Part shown: positions 41,363-53,936 of the stretch, piece by piece
Layout: every line of letters begins with the position of its first letter
Numbering within the stretch: position 1 is the stretch's first letter
From: Forficula auricularia
Lineage: Eukaryota; Arthropoda; Insecta; Dermaptera; Forficulidae
Assembly: GCA_024734495.1 (NCBI GenBank)
Contig: JALMQS010000061.1
Coordinates: 6,067,321-6,131,320 of the forward strand
Length of the DNA stretch: 64,000 bases
Reading direction: 5' to 3'
Notes under the pieces: model-generated
What the model was told of the DNA's origin: nothing
Database searches by the model: none
The model's input: the letters and a program-made list of their open reading frames with translations, nothing else
Position numbers and translations under genes: made by a program

Positions 41363-44300
41363 CTAAAAAAAAAATAAAAAAATAATTATATATTTTCATT
41401 TTTATTATAATAGAATGTTCACGGTTGTATGATGTTTAAAAATAAATACAATTCTTTAATAAAAACAATCAGGTGTTCATGTAATCAAGTGATAAACGTA
41501 TCGAGAAAATTGTTCCCTTTATCAATAAAATATTAAGCAGAAGTAATTAAAAATTCCACATGAATCATTCCGCCTCATTTAAATTTGAGATCAAATCCAA
41601 CATATTTTGCATTGTAAAGTTCACTAGGTTTTTTTTCCAATTTTCCAAAGATACATTTTTAATAATATAGTCTTTAATATACATTTATTGTTGCACTCAT
41701 AAATTTTTTAACGCCGATTTTACTCAATTTCATATTTTTTCAATTGAAATAATCTACAAAAAGTCAATTCCGTCCCCTTGGCTGTTTAAATATTCAAACC
41801 CGTGTATTTACTTGAAAAATGTTCAGATATGACTGAATAAGATATCACCTAAATAAAAAAAAGATGAATGAAGACTATATAATTTATTCAAGTTTTTTTA
41901 GAAAAAATTATTGAGAAATTGTCCAAAGACAGTGTATCAATTCCGTCCCCAATATAGTTTTAGTATTTAACTTGAGTCACGCCATCACTGCAGTGGTGAA
42001 GAGAGAAACTATTGTCAGTTGGTGAGTTAGTTTGTTAATAGCAACCAGTGGTGTTAATATTATTCATATGGTAACACAGAAAAATGACTTCTTAAAGGTA
42101 GTGATTAATTATGTCGTTCATAAGTGTCATTTCCGTCGCGATAACAAGTCATATAAAAATATTTATTTAAAAAAACTTTCTAGTGTAGTTTTACTTTTAG
42201 TGAATTGTAACCAAAATTGTAACCTTCTATATTTTTAAGCTCAGTCTCTGTCCATATTACCAAACCAAAATTCTCTAATGTCAATTCCGTCCCCTTGTCA
42301 CACCTGAATAGGAAAAATCATAAAAAATTGAAAAATATTTTTTAATTCATGACCATTATTAGAAATTGGTTTATAGATAGTTGAGCCACAAAACTATATT
42401 ATTATTGTTGGGGTGCGATAAAGTTATATTTTCAAATGTTTAGTTAAAAAAAACCAAATAAGTTGAATTTACTCTTGAATTTTTCTAGTCTCAAAATTCT
42501 TAATAAAGAAAAAAATTTAGAATATAGATTAATTTTAAATAATTAAAGATCAGTTGAACGATTAGATAAAAATTAGGGGACAAAAATATTTTCTTTGTCA
42601 AGACATAGTACACTTTTTTTTTTACTTTGAGAAAGTGGTGTAGGTTTTAGGTGAAACATGATATTAATTAATAAAGTAAAGGGTGTGTAGTTTCACAGTG
42701 AATGAAATAAAACTCAAAGAGGTTTATACAAACTCAATATATTTCGGATTATTAATCCATCATCAGGAGTTTACAGGTTAAAACTGTAAACTCCTGATGA
42801 TGGACTAATAATCCGAAATATTATTGGATAAAAATACTTGGTAGGTTTCACATTAAGATATAAAAAAATAAATTCGTTTTATTTTTTATATCTTAATGTG
42901 CAAAGTATTTTTATCCAATAATTTTAAAAATGTTTCACCAAGTACCAACACCAAATTCCTTAAAAAACAATCCGAAATATATTGAGTTTGTATAAACCTC
43001 TTTGAGTTTTATTTCATTCACTGTGAAACTACACACCCTTTACTTTATTAATTGACATAGTACACTACAAATTTCAATTTTTTGGAAATTTTTCGGCTGT
43101 AGTTGAGATTGGCAGATCGAGTGATACAGTTTATTAACCCGGACATGTATGCCGTAACCTTGAATGTCGGGTGTTTCAAACCAGTGCCATACACTATATT
43201 TTTTGTAATACCAGCTGAGAAAGAAAATAAGCCATATCTATTTCAGCAAGATCTGGCGGTGTAAGTGTTATTTCTAACTTTGATCCATTATTTAAGGAAT
43301 GAGTAATGATCACTCTTTAATATAAATAATACTTAATGGCGACGTGTTACATGGATTGAAGTATCTATGAAGAATCGATATTGCTGTGAATGTATAATTA
43401 CATAATATAGGTCCGAAAAAGTTAAAGGGGTTTCAAAAGAAAAGTGTAATTTTACACACATCGAGCTAGAAAAGTGTAAGTATGCACTATAGTCAGTGAG
43501 AAATCAGTCGATACACCCACAGAAAACGTCTCTAGAAAATCGCACTTTCGCGACTGGTATTACAATAATTTTTATTTTATTATTATTATGTATGGATTTT
43601 ATGAATTAAATGATAAAAATTACGTATTTGATGGAAACCTTGCGAGAGAAATGCGCATGAGGGTGAAGGCATGACGTTGGGCGGCGGCAGAGGCGGCGGT
43701 GGCGGGCGGCGCCGCCTGCAGGTAGCTAGCATATTGCTGACAAGGGGCGGATGGTTTCCACATGCTTTCGAAACCAGTATAGTCCACCATTGCTCCAGAA
43801 AGCATGCCTAAAAAGTAAAAAAATAATCAAATTAAAACATAAAATTCTTTATAACGCCCGATTTCAACAACCAAACTTAAACTCAAATTCATTTTTATTA
43901 GTCGTTGATAAGGATAGAATGATGGAATCCGGCTAATTTTTTTCCATAATTTTAAGTTAAGCCACGCTTGAACTCCGACAAGTACAAAAATCACCTACAA
44001 ATGACCACTGTCCAGCTCTCTCACACCGTCATTTTAAAAGAATTAAATTTGAAAAAATTTACTCCAATTTTTCTTAAAGAGATCTTTGCATGAATACTTC
44101 ATACTCCATGATATTTATTTATTTATTTTTGTTTTCCAATCCAGAAAAAATTCGACCCTCTCCAAAATAGTCGTTCGATTAAAATTTTTTAATACGATTT
44201 TTGATTTATGGATAAATAAAACACATAACTAGTAAATTTCAAGTTTATTATTTAGTTTTCGAGATATAATGCTCTGACAAAGTAGCGATACTAATAGAGT

Positions 44301-47300
44301 CCCGTTTTGAACGTAACCCTAAAAACATATATTTGGTCCTACCCAAAAATCCACACTTTCCCGCCCCTGTTATAATTTCTTAAAACATTCTGATTATTTT
44401 TCGGAAATGTAAAAATTACATATGAAAACCGGCCAAGTGGAAGTCTGAACTCATACCGAGGGCTCCGAATCTTATAACACCCAAAATATCAAATTCGTCT
44501 TTATTTGAAATGCGTGAATTGGTGGAATTTTTCATAATTTTAAGTTAAGCCGTTTCTAAATGCTGCGCTGACAGGTTTAAAAATCACCTAAAAAGGTCAT
44601 TTTAAAGTTCTCTCATAATCTCATCTTAAATTGAAATAATGACACAATGATAGAAAATAGACTTTAAAATAAGCATTCGATTAATATTTTAATATAATTT
44701 TCGATTTGCGGGAAAATAAATATATGAATATAAATATATCGTCTAAATTTCAAGTTCTTATCTTAATTAGTTTTAGCTAAAATTTGATAGACGGACAGAC
44801 AGACAGATATTGTAGCGACACTAATAAGGGCCTCCAGGGCCGGCGCGGCGTGACCTTTTGCTGGGCGGGCCGGGTTTAAAAATTTTGCGGCACCTGATTA
44901 CACATTCTAATCCTAGGCTTAAATTTTACAACGAAGAATATTTACAAATGCTCTTACATATTATATATTTTTTATAAGAATAATATTAAATAATAATCCT
45001 TGCCACGCGTCGAGAGATTGACTAACATTCAAAATGGAAGACCGTAGCAATAATGCAATAGCTTGATCCGTTTTTGTTTAAAACATATGAATTTCAAGAC
45101 GGCAACTGACACACAACCACTAATAAATGTCAGGCGTTGCTATGCCCAGTTCCTAAGCAAGTTCGTAGGAGCTGCGACTCGTCGACAGACTTCCAAAAAT
45201 AGGGGAGGCTTATCTCTATTTTTTTAAGCAGTGTTTTATTTTAAACAAACCCAAGTAATATTTTTTCGTATTCATATTCGCTTTCAAGGGGCAAAAAATT
45301 CAATGAAAGTACAAAATCTGTAATCATGTATGGTTTGATTTTTGCAAAAAACTATAGATGTAGTTTAATTTCTCTAAAAAGTACATTTCTCTAAAAGCGT
45401 CTGGATTTTTTTATCTAAAGTAGGTAGTTTCCAGGATATGAGGACATTATAGAGTTACACTGAACTTTGTTGATTTTTGTTACTCATTTAAACTGAATCA
45501 TCGCTACTAAAAAAATGTCTTGCATCTGTTAATGGTATTCATTCTGTAAAAAGTTAATAAAAATCGGTGTTTTTTAATTTGGCAATTTTCGTAGACCGCG
45601 GGGCCTCTCAAAACCTGCCTTGCGCCGGCCCTGAGGGTCTCGCTTTACTTTTTAAACAGACCCCTAAAAAAATCTATTTTTCAAAAATGTTTAATCCCAA
45701 TTAAAATGTAAGTGAATGTATTATATTTATGAAGTCTTAATTTAAGCTTTATTGAACTAAGAATGAAAGACAATATTTCATCCCTTTCTGAACTGAAACG
45801 TTATGTAGGTATTCTCAACCTGATTTGTAATGCTTCAGCTAACACTTAAAAACAAAGCCTCCTAAATCTATACACAATAGTTTTCTTGGATAAGAAAAAT
45901 ATACTATTTTAAGTTACTTATGAAAATATCAAAAACACTTAAAATAAATGAAGAACTCGAGTTACCTGGTCCTATATTGGGGTGCCTGCCACTGGGCAAG
46001 GGTTGTTCATCACAGCCTGTAGGTAAAGAGTTCGTTCGAGATAAATATCCACTATTTGAATTATTTGTTGTAATATTTCCATTGCTTCTTTGAGAAAACA
46101 CTGATCGTTCGTTGCGACGGAATTTTGCACGTCTATTTTGAAACCATACCTAAAAAAAATATTAATAAAATAAAATGATAAATGATGATAACTAGAAAAA
46201 GTTATCCGTGTCATTGTAATGGGATTTAAAAAAAAAACGATATTATTTTTAAATTGGTATTTAGGAGGATGATTCATTAATAAATGTCACTTGCAGATTC
46301 GCTACGGATCAAAATCTACAAACAAATTAATTATCTGTCTTTATTCCAGAGTCACTTCTACATTTAGGTATTATACAATATACTTAATTTAAATTTAGAT
46401 ATTTTTCACATGGCCAGTTCTACCTGTAATTACAATAAATGCTAATTAACCAGTGTTGTTAATTAACTAGATACAGCATCTAGATATATTTTTGAGTATC
46501 TAGCTAGGTATCTAGATATAGTTTGGAGTAGAGGTAAAATTTTCAGTGGTATCTATTTAAAGAAGATACATCTTTGGATTCAAAAATTTTAAAATAGTGA
46601 TTTTTACTTGAATCACATGTCACGTACTCGCATTTCTTTTAACTAAAATAAGGTCTAAACTAGATGTTAGAATATTTGATTTAAATTAATAACAGGAATT
46701 TACAAAAAATATTTCTAGACAGCCTTTAAACCCCATTTAAACCCCCAATAATAATAATATTTCTATACCAAAACCTTTTAATAGGTTTTATTATTCGTTA
46801 ATCACCCTGTATATTCTAAATCTAGTATAGAAGAATGTAGTTTAGTATTATTTAAGCATTTTGAATTGAATTTTAAAAACCTCTCATCCAGCTATAAAGC
46901 TTGAATTTTTATCTACGCATGGATCTTGTAGGTGGATATATTTTGCAAAAAACTATATCTGTACCCAGAGCCTTTCAGAGAGGGGAAAAGAACTCAGCTG
47001 CCCTGGCCGGGCCTTATAATAATTGAATTTGTTAATGTTGAAGGGGGCCAAGTTCGTGTGAAATAAATAAATGTTATAATTTAATAAATATAAAATAAAA
47101 TTGTTTTTTCTTTTCCATAGTTTTATTCGGAATTTTGAAGGCCATCAAAAATATTTGTCCCAGGCCTCGCATTTACTCTAAAAGGCCCTGTCTATTCTGT
47201 ACCCTCTGTACCTATATCTACGGTAGATGTCTTGGAAAAATTTTATTTGTATACATTTTCACAAAAGAATCTTTTTTTCTATCTATGGTAGATGCTTTAA

Positions 47301-50300
47301 AAAATGTATCTTTAATTGCAAGCGTTCAAAAATTCATTATTTGAAATTCCAGCGCTAAGCTAATGATTGCCGTTTCCGAATAAAATAAAATTTTCAAACA
47401 GAAGTTCTGTAATAGCTCGTACAAAGCCCAAAAGTCTTTGGCTTAAGAAATAAAAACATTTTGGCACTAGAACTAACTTCCCTTCCTGGGTTATCCTGGG
47501 ACCGATACTCAAAAGACAAACAAAATCATGGATGAAATTATTTTTCCCAAGTTTCAAACATTTCTAAACATAATAAAACCCGGCAAGTAAGAGTCGGATT
47601 CACATTACCGATGATTACATACCTTATTATATCTTCCAAAAAATTTGAAATATCAAATTCGTTCTTGTTTGTTTGATCCGGAGGGAATGAACAAATTTGT
47701 TGATTTTTTTCATAATTTGAAGTTAAGCCAGGAGGTACAAAAATCTCCTACAAATGGCCACTGTGAGTCGTCTTAGAATGAATTGAATAAAAAAAATTAT
47801 ATGGGATATAACATCACAACCCATGAAAAAAAATTGTTTTCGAACCCACAAAAAATGCAACCCTAGACAAAATAATTATTAGAATAAAATTTTAATGTGA
47901 TTTTTAATTTCGAGCAAAATTAATATACATAGGTAACTTGTAAATTTCAAGTTTGTATATCTAATTTAGGATGGTCTGTCAAAGGGACAGACAAAAAGAG
48001 CACGTGCCGTCAGTAATAATGTCCCGTTTTGGTTATATACGGAACCCTAAAAAATTTTTAAATTAAATTTTTTAAGCGAATTCAATATCCTGACGGTGTT
48101 AAGACTTCACTCAATTTTTCACTTGTTTAAGACATAAATATGGTGTTTAATGTAAATCCACAAATATAATTAGAGTAGAAAATTTGAATGAATAAAATGG
48201 ATCTGAAATGAATAAATATAATTCCGATATTGGAACCCATAAGTTTAAGTTTATATTTTAGGTAAATAAAAATCAATATTGTTAGAAAACTGATCTCCTT
48301 CCTTAAATCATATACCCTTTGCTTAGATTACTGCCAAATACTAATTAACAAATGAATATAAATTCCCACCTGAACTCGAGCTTCCGTGAGAGATACTCGT
48401 CTTGCTAGTTCTTCTCTGGCAAAGGCGTCAGGATAATGGGTTCGTTCAAAAACTCGCTCTAGAGCAGCCAATTGGGCTGTAGTAAAGGTAGTTCTATTAC
48501 GACGAGGTTTTTTCGTTGATGCTGAATGAGAATTTGGACGGATTCCTGATCTTCGTTCTTCACTATCCACAGGCGAAAGATTATCACAATCTGAAAGAGA
48601 GAGAGAGACTCTTTTATATAAATCATTTGCTAAAGAAAATCAAAAGAAGTTGTCAACTATTAAATCCGTGGGGTAACTATGTTTCTAACAGGAGATAGCT
48701 TCGGGGGAAGTAATATTTCAGGGTTATGGGGTGAAGGGTAAGATGGATAGGAGATCAGCTGAATGAATAAATAGATAAAATAAACTGATGTGGCCATCCA
48801 CATGACTACCACACGCCTGTCCCCTCTCTTACATTTAATTTAATAAAATCATTTATAATCATTTAGGAGTCAGGTTAGCCGAGTGGTTAAAGACCATGCC
48901 TTCTAATCAAGCAAGCCAGACTTGTTGCAAATATTTGACCGGTTATAATCTGATTCCTTCAGTGGAAGGCAATGAGAAACCTGTGGAAAATTTTCCCAGA
49001 AAAATTACAATGGAGAGGATACTCTCTCTAGGCACTTGGACCAAACTATGGGCGGTTAGTTTTTACACTTATAGACTTTTGGGGGCCCACTGATTATGTG
49101 TATACAATATTTGGTTGAGTTTGGTCCAAGGGCCTAGATTTTCATTTTTTGACCCTCCCCCCAATTTTGTCCTCAGAAAAAAATAATAATCTTTTTCCTG
49201 GTTATAAATTCATTTTATAGTATATTTCATTTTTCTTGTTTTGTTTTGTTTTTTAGTTTTAAAATCTTATAATTTTAATTTTTAAACCCCCTTAATTTTT
49301 GGTTCGATTTCAGCCAAAATCTAATCAGCTCTTAATCTCCAATGCACCGAAACTACATGTGAAATTTCGTTTTGGTATTCACACTAGTTTTTGAGTTAGA
49401 GCGTCCACAAAAATTTGGTAACATACAAATGTACTAACAGACATTTTGACAAAATAGTAATGCTTCAAAAAATATAATTTTTTCGATGTTCACTTATTAG
49501 AGGTTTTTTTGTAGGCCTAAACGCCATGATTTTGCTCAATTTTTTTAATCAAAATAGTTTCAGCCGTTTTTGACATATTTCAATACTTGTATTCCCTGTA
49601 TGGTAAAGTAAAAAGGAAAAATAAAATTACTGGAAAAGTTCTAAATCGAGAATTGATAAAATAAATAAAAAACATAATTTAGTTAAGGCTACTACAGAGA
49701 GAATGAATAAAGAGTGGATTAAAGAATAGGGGAAGGCAATGGGAAACCACCCCTGCGAAAAATTTCCCCAGGAAAATTACAATGGAGAGGATACCCTCCA
49801 TAGTAATAGCCGACGCTCGGAATCGATTATGGCACTTGAAGAAGAAGAAAGATTAAATTCCAAATTCATATACACATGAAATAAATTGAATAGTTAGCGT
49901 CTATAATTATTAATTAAATGAAGGCTGCGGAGAATTGTACTTTGTTCTAAATAAAACAAGATAGGTATTTGTTTAAGACAGTTTAATCAAGTCGAGATTA
50001 ATCAATTTCAAATTTACAAGACGAATTTAATTTACTTGATCCTATTCTGAAATTGATAATGTGTACTTATATATATATATATAGGATATAGTCCAACATA
50101 ATTGAAAACTTTTTATTTTTTTAACAATACCTCAAAATTTAATGTGTCCAACTTTATCGGCGTCAAGCTATATAGTAAGAAGCAGAATAAGGTCATATCT
50201 TTTAAAATAGTTCAGATATTTTATTTTAAACACCACCAAAAATCTGACCTTTATCAAAATTTTAATAAGATTTTGATTTCGGGGAAATGAATAGATATAA

Positions 50301-52150
50301 CCAATAAATAATAATAATAATAATAATAATAATAAGCTCAACGAGGTAAAAATTATTCCGATTGTGATGTCTGTGGAGGGTGTGTCCAGCAACAACTTAA
50401 AAAAGAACATCAGATCGCTAGGGATATCAGACGAAATAACACCTCTCGTGCAAAAGGCTGTCGTTTTACAGACCTGCTATATAGTAAGAAGATTCCTAAC
50501 GATTAAATGAACAAAAGAAGAGTAACTGAGGGCCAGGGTGAATTCCCTTTCCACAGCGTCTGAGCCTAACCCCATAAGAACAACAGGGGTAGGTGAAATT
50601 TTACCAGCACTTGTGCTGAGTAAGTGTCATAACTCAAATAATAATAATAATTCTTTATTAGCTATTTTAGCTATACATCATACAATTAAACAAATATATG
50701 TAATTTGTTTTTAAATAATACATTCAATTCACGAGATACAAAAAGATAACGATACTCAATACATTCTAAAATATAACAATTTATAATAAACATATAAATG
50801 TATAACACACCATACATGACAATAAACAAATGAACACATGTACATATAAACAATAATAATAATAATAACAAAAGTACAAATTAATCCTACATAAAAAAAA
50901 AAAAAAAAATCACAATCTTGGTATTATGGGAAAAGGAATATAACAAAAACAATAATAACAGTAACAACATATATATAAAACATATCACAAGTAATTATTG
51001 CTCTGATATTAGCAATAGCCTCACTTCTCTTTTAAATGCCGATAAAGTTTTACATTTTTTGATGTATTCGGGTAAGTTATTATATAATCTTAACCCTTTA
51101 TAGAATACGCTGTTCATGGTGCTTGCCTTGTTTACTGTACTCAAGTAGAAGTCTCCCTGTTGTCTTGTTCCATGGGAATGTATTGGTTTCATTTCGTTTA
51201 ATTTATCTATTAGATATTGAGGTGCAAGTTGGTTTATGATTTTGTAAACAAATATCAAAACTTGCATTTGTATACAATTATTTATATTAAGCCATTCCAA
51301 TGTGTCAAGCATTTCTTTTATCCTGGTGTACCTATTGCACTTTAATATAATTCTCATGGCTTTATTAAATTAAAAGTTTGAATCTTATTTAGTTTACGCT
51401 CGAACAGATACTTAACACCGACACTAAAAGACTCTTGTTTTCTTTTTGAACGGAACCCTAAGAAAATATCAAGTGAAGTCATAATCAAATTTCTTTCAAA
51501 ATCTATAAAATGATTGCCTTGAACAGAAAACCAAATTTACTTTTTCATCTAAAATTATTTTTCCGAAATACTCTCAACATTCTACAACAACAATAATATA
51601 CATAAACGGAAACTTTGGCTGATCACTGTGGATCCTTCCACGAGTCTCCATTAACTTATTAAAATTATTGAATTCCGAGATTACCAAAATGTGTATTTCA
51701 GGTGAAAATTCCAATTCCAATTTTCGGATCCAGAATAATACTTTCTAGAATATGGTAAGATAAAAGTAAAAAATTCTGAGTTCTGAAACTATTTTTTTTT
51801 TGTTTTTTTTTGTTTTTTTTGAAAGTTTCTAGCTGAGATTAGTCTGAAGAGCCTGAGGTTGCCCACCCATGGATTTCCTGCTTAGTCCCTAAGGACTCTG
51901 CCCTGGCTTCCAAATCCATGGAAAAAATATTCTCTCACCAATCTAGGTAAGATTCATTCAATCCTTTGAATCGAACTGCTAAATAAATTATTCGTATTTG
52001 TGAATCGACCATAAAAGTGATTAAGATGTTGAGAGTATCAGGTTTTCGGTCAAAATTAACACCTTAATTGTTTAGTTCCGAGTTTTCGATCTTTTATTTG
52101 ATCATCGTCAGGGCTATAAAACTATGTTTAAAGGTAGTTTTTTACATTTT

Positions 52151-52195
<45 letters not shown>

Positions 52196-53888
52196 CATCC
52201 AAAACTACTTATATATTAATTTCTCTATGAATAGTTACGAGTAGTGGTCACATTAAAGTTAATCAAATAGTTACTTGTCAATTTTTGGAGAATATTTTGA
52301 TCTGAAACAGAATAAAATACGAGAGATGATTTGGAATAAATTTTGATTTTAAAACATTTTCCTTATATTATTTTATAGCCCTAAATATGATCAAATAAAA
52401 GATCCGAATAAACAATTAATCTGTTATTTTTGACAGGAAAGCTGTTACTTCCTCAACGTCTAAATAAATTATTAATATTACTTATAATTAAATATTCCAG
52501 CGCCTCCCAATCGATCGCAGACCCCAAAGATCGAAAATAATTTTCTCTTCACCCGGGGCGCGACCACAACGAGGCCGTGTAAAGACAATTAATAACAAAT
52601 TCAAATTTAGGGAACGAAGAAAAGATTATTTTTATTACAGACAAAAGGATCAGCCGGGGCTCGAACCCGGGATCTTTGCATATGTACTGCAATGCTTTGT
52701 CATAAGAGGTTGTTTGCCTCCTATATCTACTAAGCTACTGATCCCCGAACCCAAACCAATTAATAGTCTTTACACGGCCTCGTTGTGGTCGCGCCCCGGG
52801 TGAAGAGAAAATTATTTTCGATCTTTGGGGTCTGCGATCGATTGGGAGGCGCTGGAATATTTAATTGTTTGATTAATGAATCAAGGCCTACCCTGCGAAA
52901 AAATGAACGAGGAGAGGATTAAAAAAAAAGAAATTCCATAATTCATATAGACGAAAGGTATTAGTTTGGGTTCGGGGATCAGTAGCTTAGTAGATATAGG
53001 AGGTAAACAACCTCTTATGACAAAGCATTGCAGTACATATGCAAAAGTCCCGGGTTCGAGCCCCGGCTGATCCTTTTGTCTGTAATAAAAATAATCTTTT
53101 CTTCGTTCCCTAAATTTAAATTTATTACATATAATTATAGACAATAGAACATAACCGAAGTTAATGGAGCAAAAGAAAATATTCTGATACCTATAAAAAT
53201 TCATGAAGAGATTGTCAAAATACAAGTTCATTCTGGCACCAAATTATTTGTATTTTTAAACCAAAGAACATATTAGATTTTGAAATTTCTAGCTTTCGGT
53301 TTAAAAATGCAAAAAATTACTTTTGAAGTCGGTGCCAAACAAACTATACCTATAAGCGAGCGTATCCGCCAAACGTACTAAGTAAGATCCGTCGAGTGCG
53401 ATTCATAAAAGGTATATTAATTAATTAATATTAAAAGGTATATGTTTGGAACCAACTTCAAAAAGTAATTTCATGTTAATATTTCGTCGTTTAGTTGTAA
53501 CTAAATAAGATAATAATTATTTTTATACCTTTTAGTGTATTTTTTTTGTTGCATTTAATTTTTTTGAAGTCGGTTTTTAATTTTTTCTTAAAAATTATTT
53601 TTATATTTTCTCTGTTTAGTGATGTTATTAATAGTGATCATATCATCAGAACTTGACCAAATTAATATGACACCATTCCTAAGACACCCCTTTCGGATAA
53701 AAAAAGAACCATCGAAAATGGTTCATAAACAAAGAGGTTAGGTCTAAACAAACCTAATAAAAAAGGTCTAATACCTATAAAAAAAATAAAAAAAAAAAAT
53801 GGGACCAATCGGAAGCTAGACTGGACCCAATGCAAAAAAATTTTCAAAATCGGTTGACAATTGGCGGAGATATGAGGTAACATAGGCA

Positions 53889-53936
<48 letters not shown>

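Larger units (their letters stand above)
42625..43055. repeat. Penelope-type palindrome, nested, with hammerhead pair
   Basis: Outer arms (TAAAGTAAAGGGTGTGTAG and reverse) pair 42660-42745 with 42970-43050. The centre 42765-42800 is a second palindrome (GAGTTTACAGG / CTGTAAACTC). A third short palindrome at 42850-42905 interrupts the right arm. Prrx intron 4. Confidence 0.8.
52490..53130. repeat. Palindrome with two tRNA-like heads, copy 2
   Basis: Related to 20690-21215. Outer phrase CAGCGCCTCCCAATCGATCG inverts to CGATTGGGAGGCGCTG at 52842-52857. The tRNA-like units lie at 52648-52744 (minus) and 52976-53073 (plus), both with GGATCAG/CTGATCC acceptor pairing and B boxes. Confidence 0.85.

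Noticed and set aside
43620..43663. Donor CGCAAG|GTTTCC in exon 4 as the splice site to the OAR exon
   Set aside because: It is in phase 2, and joining to 41362 gives a stop before the OAR motif.
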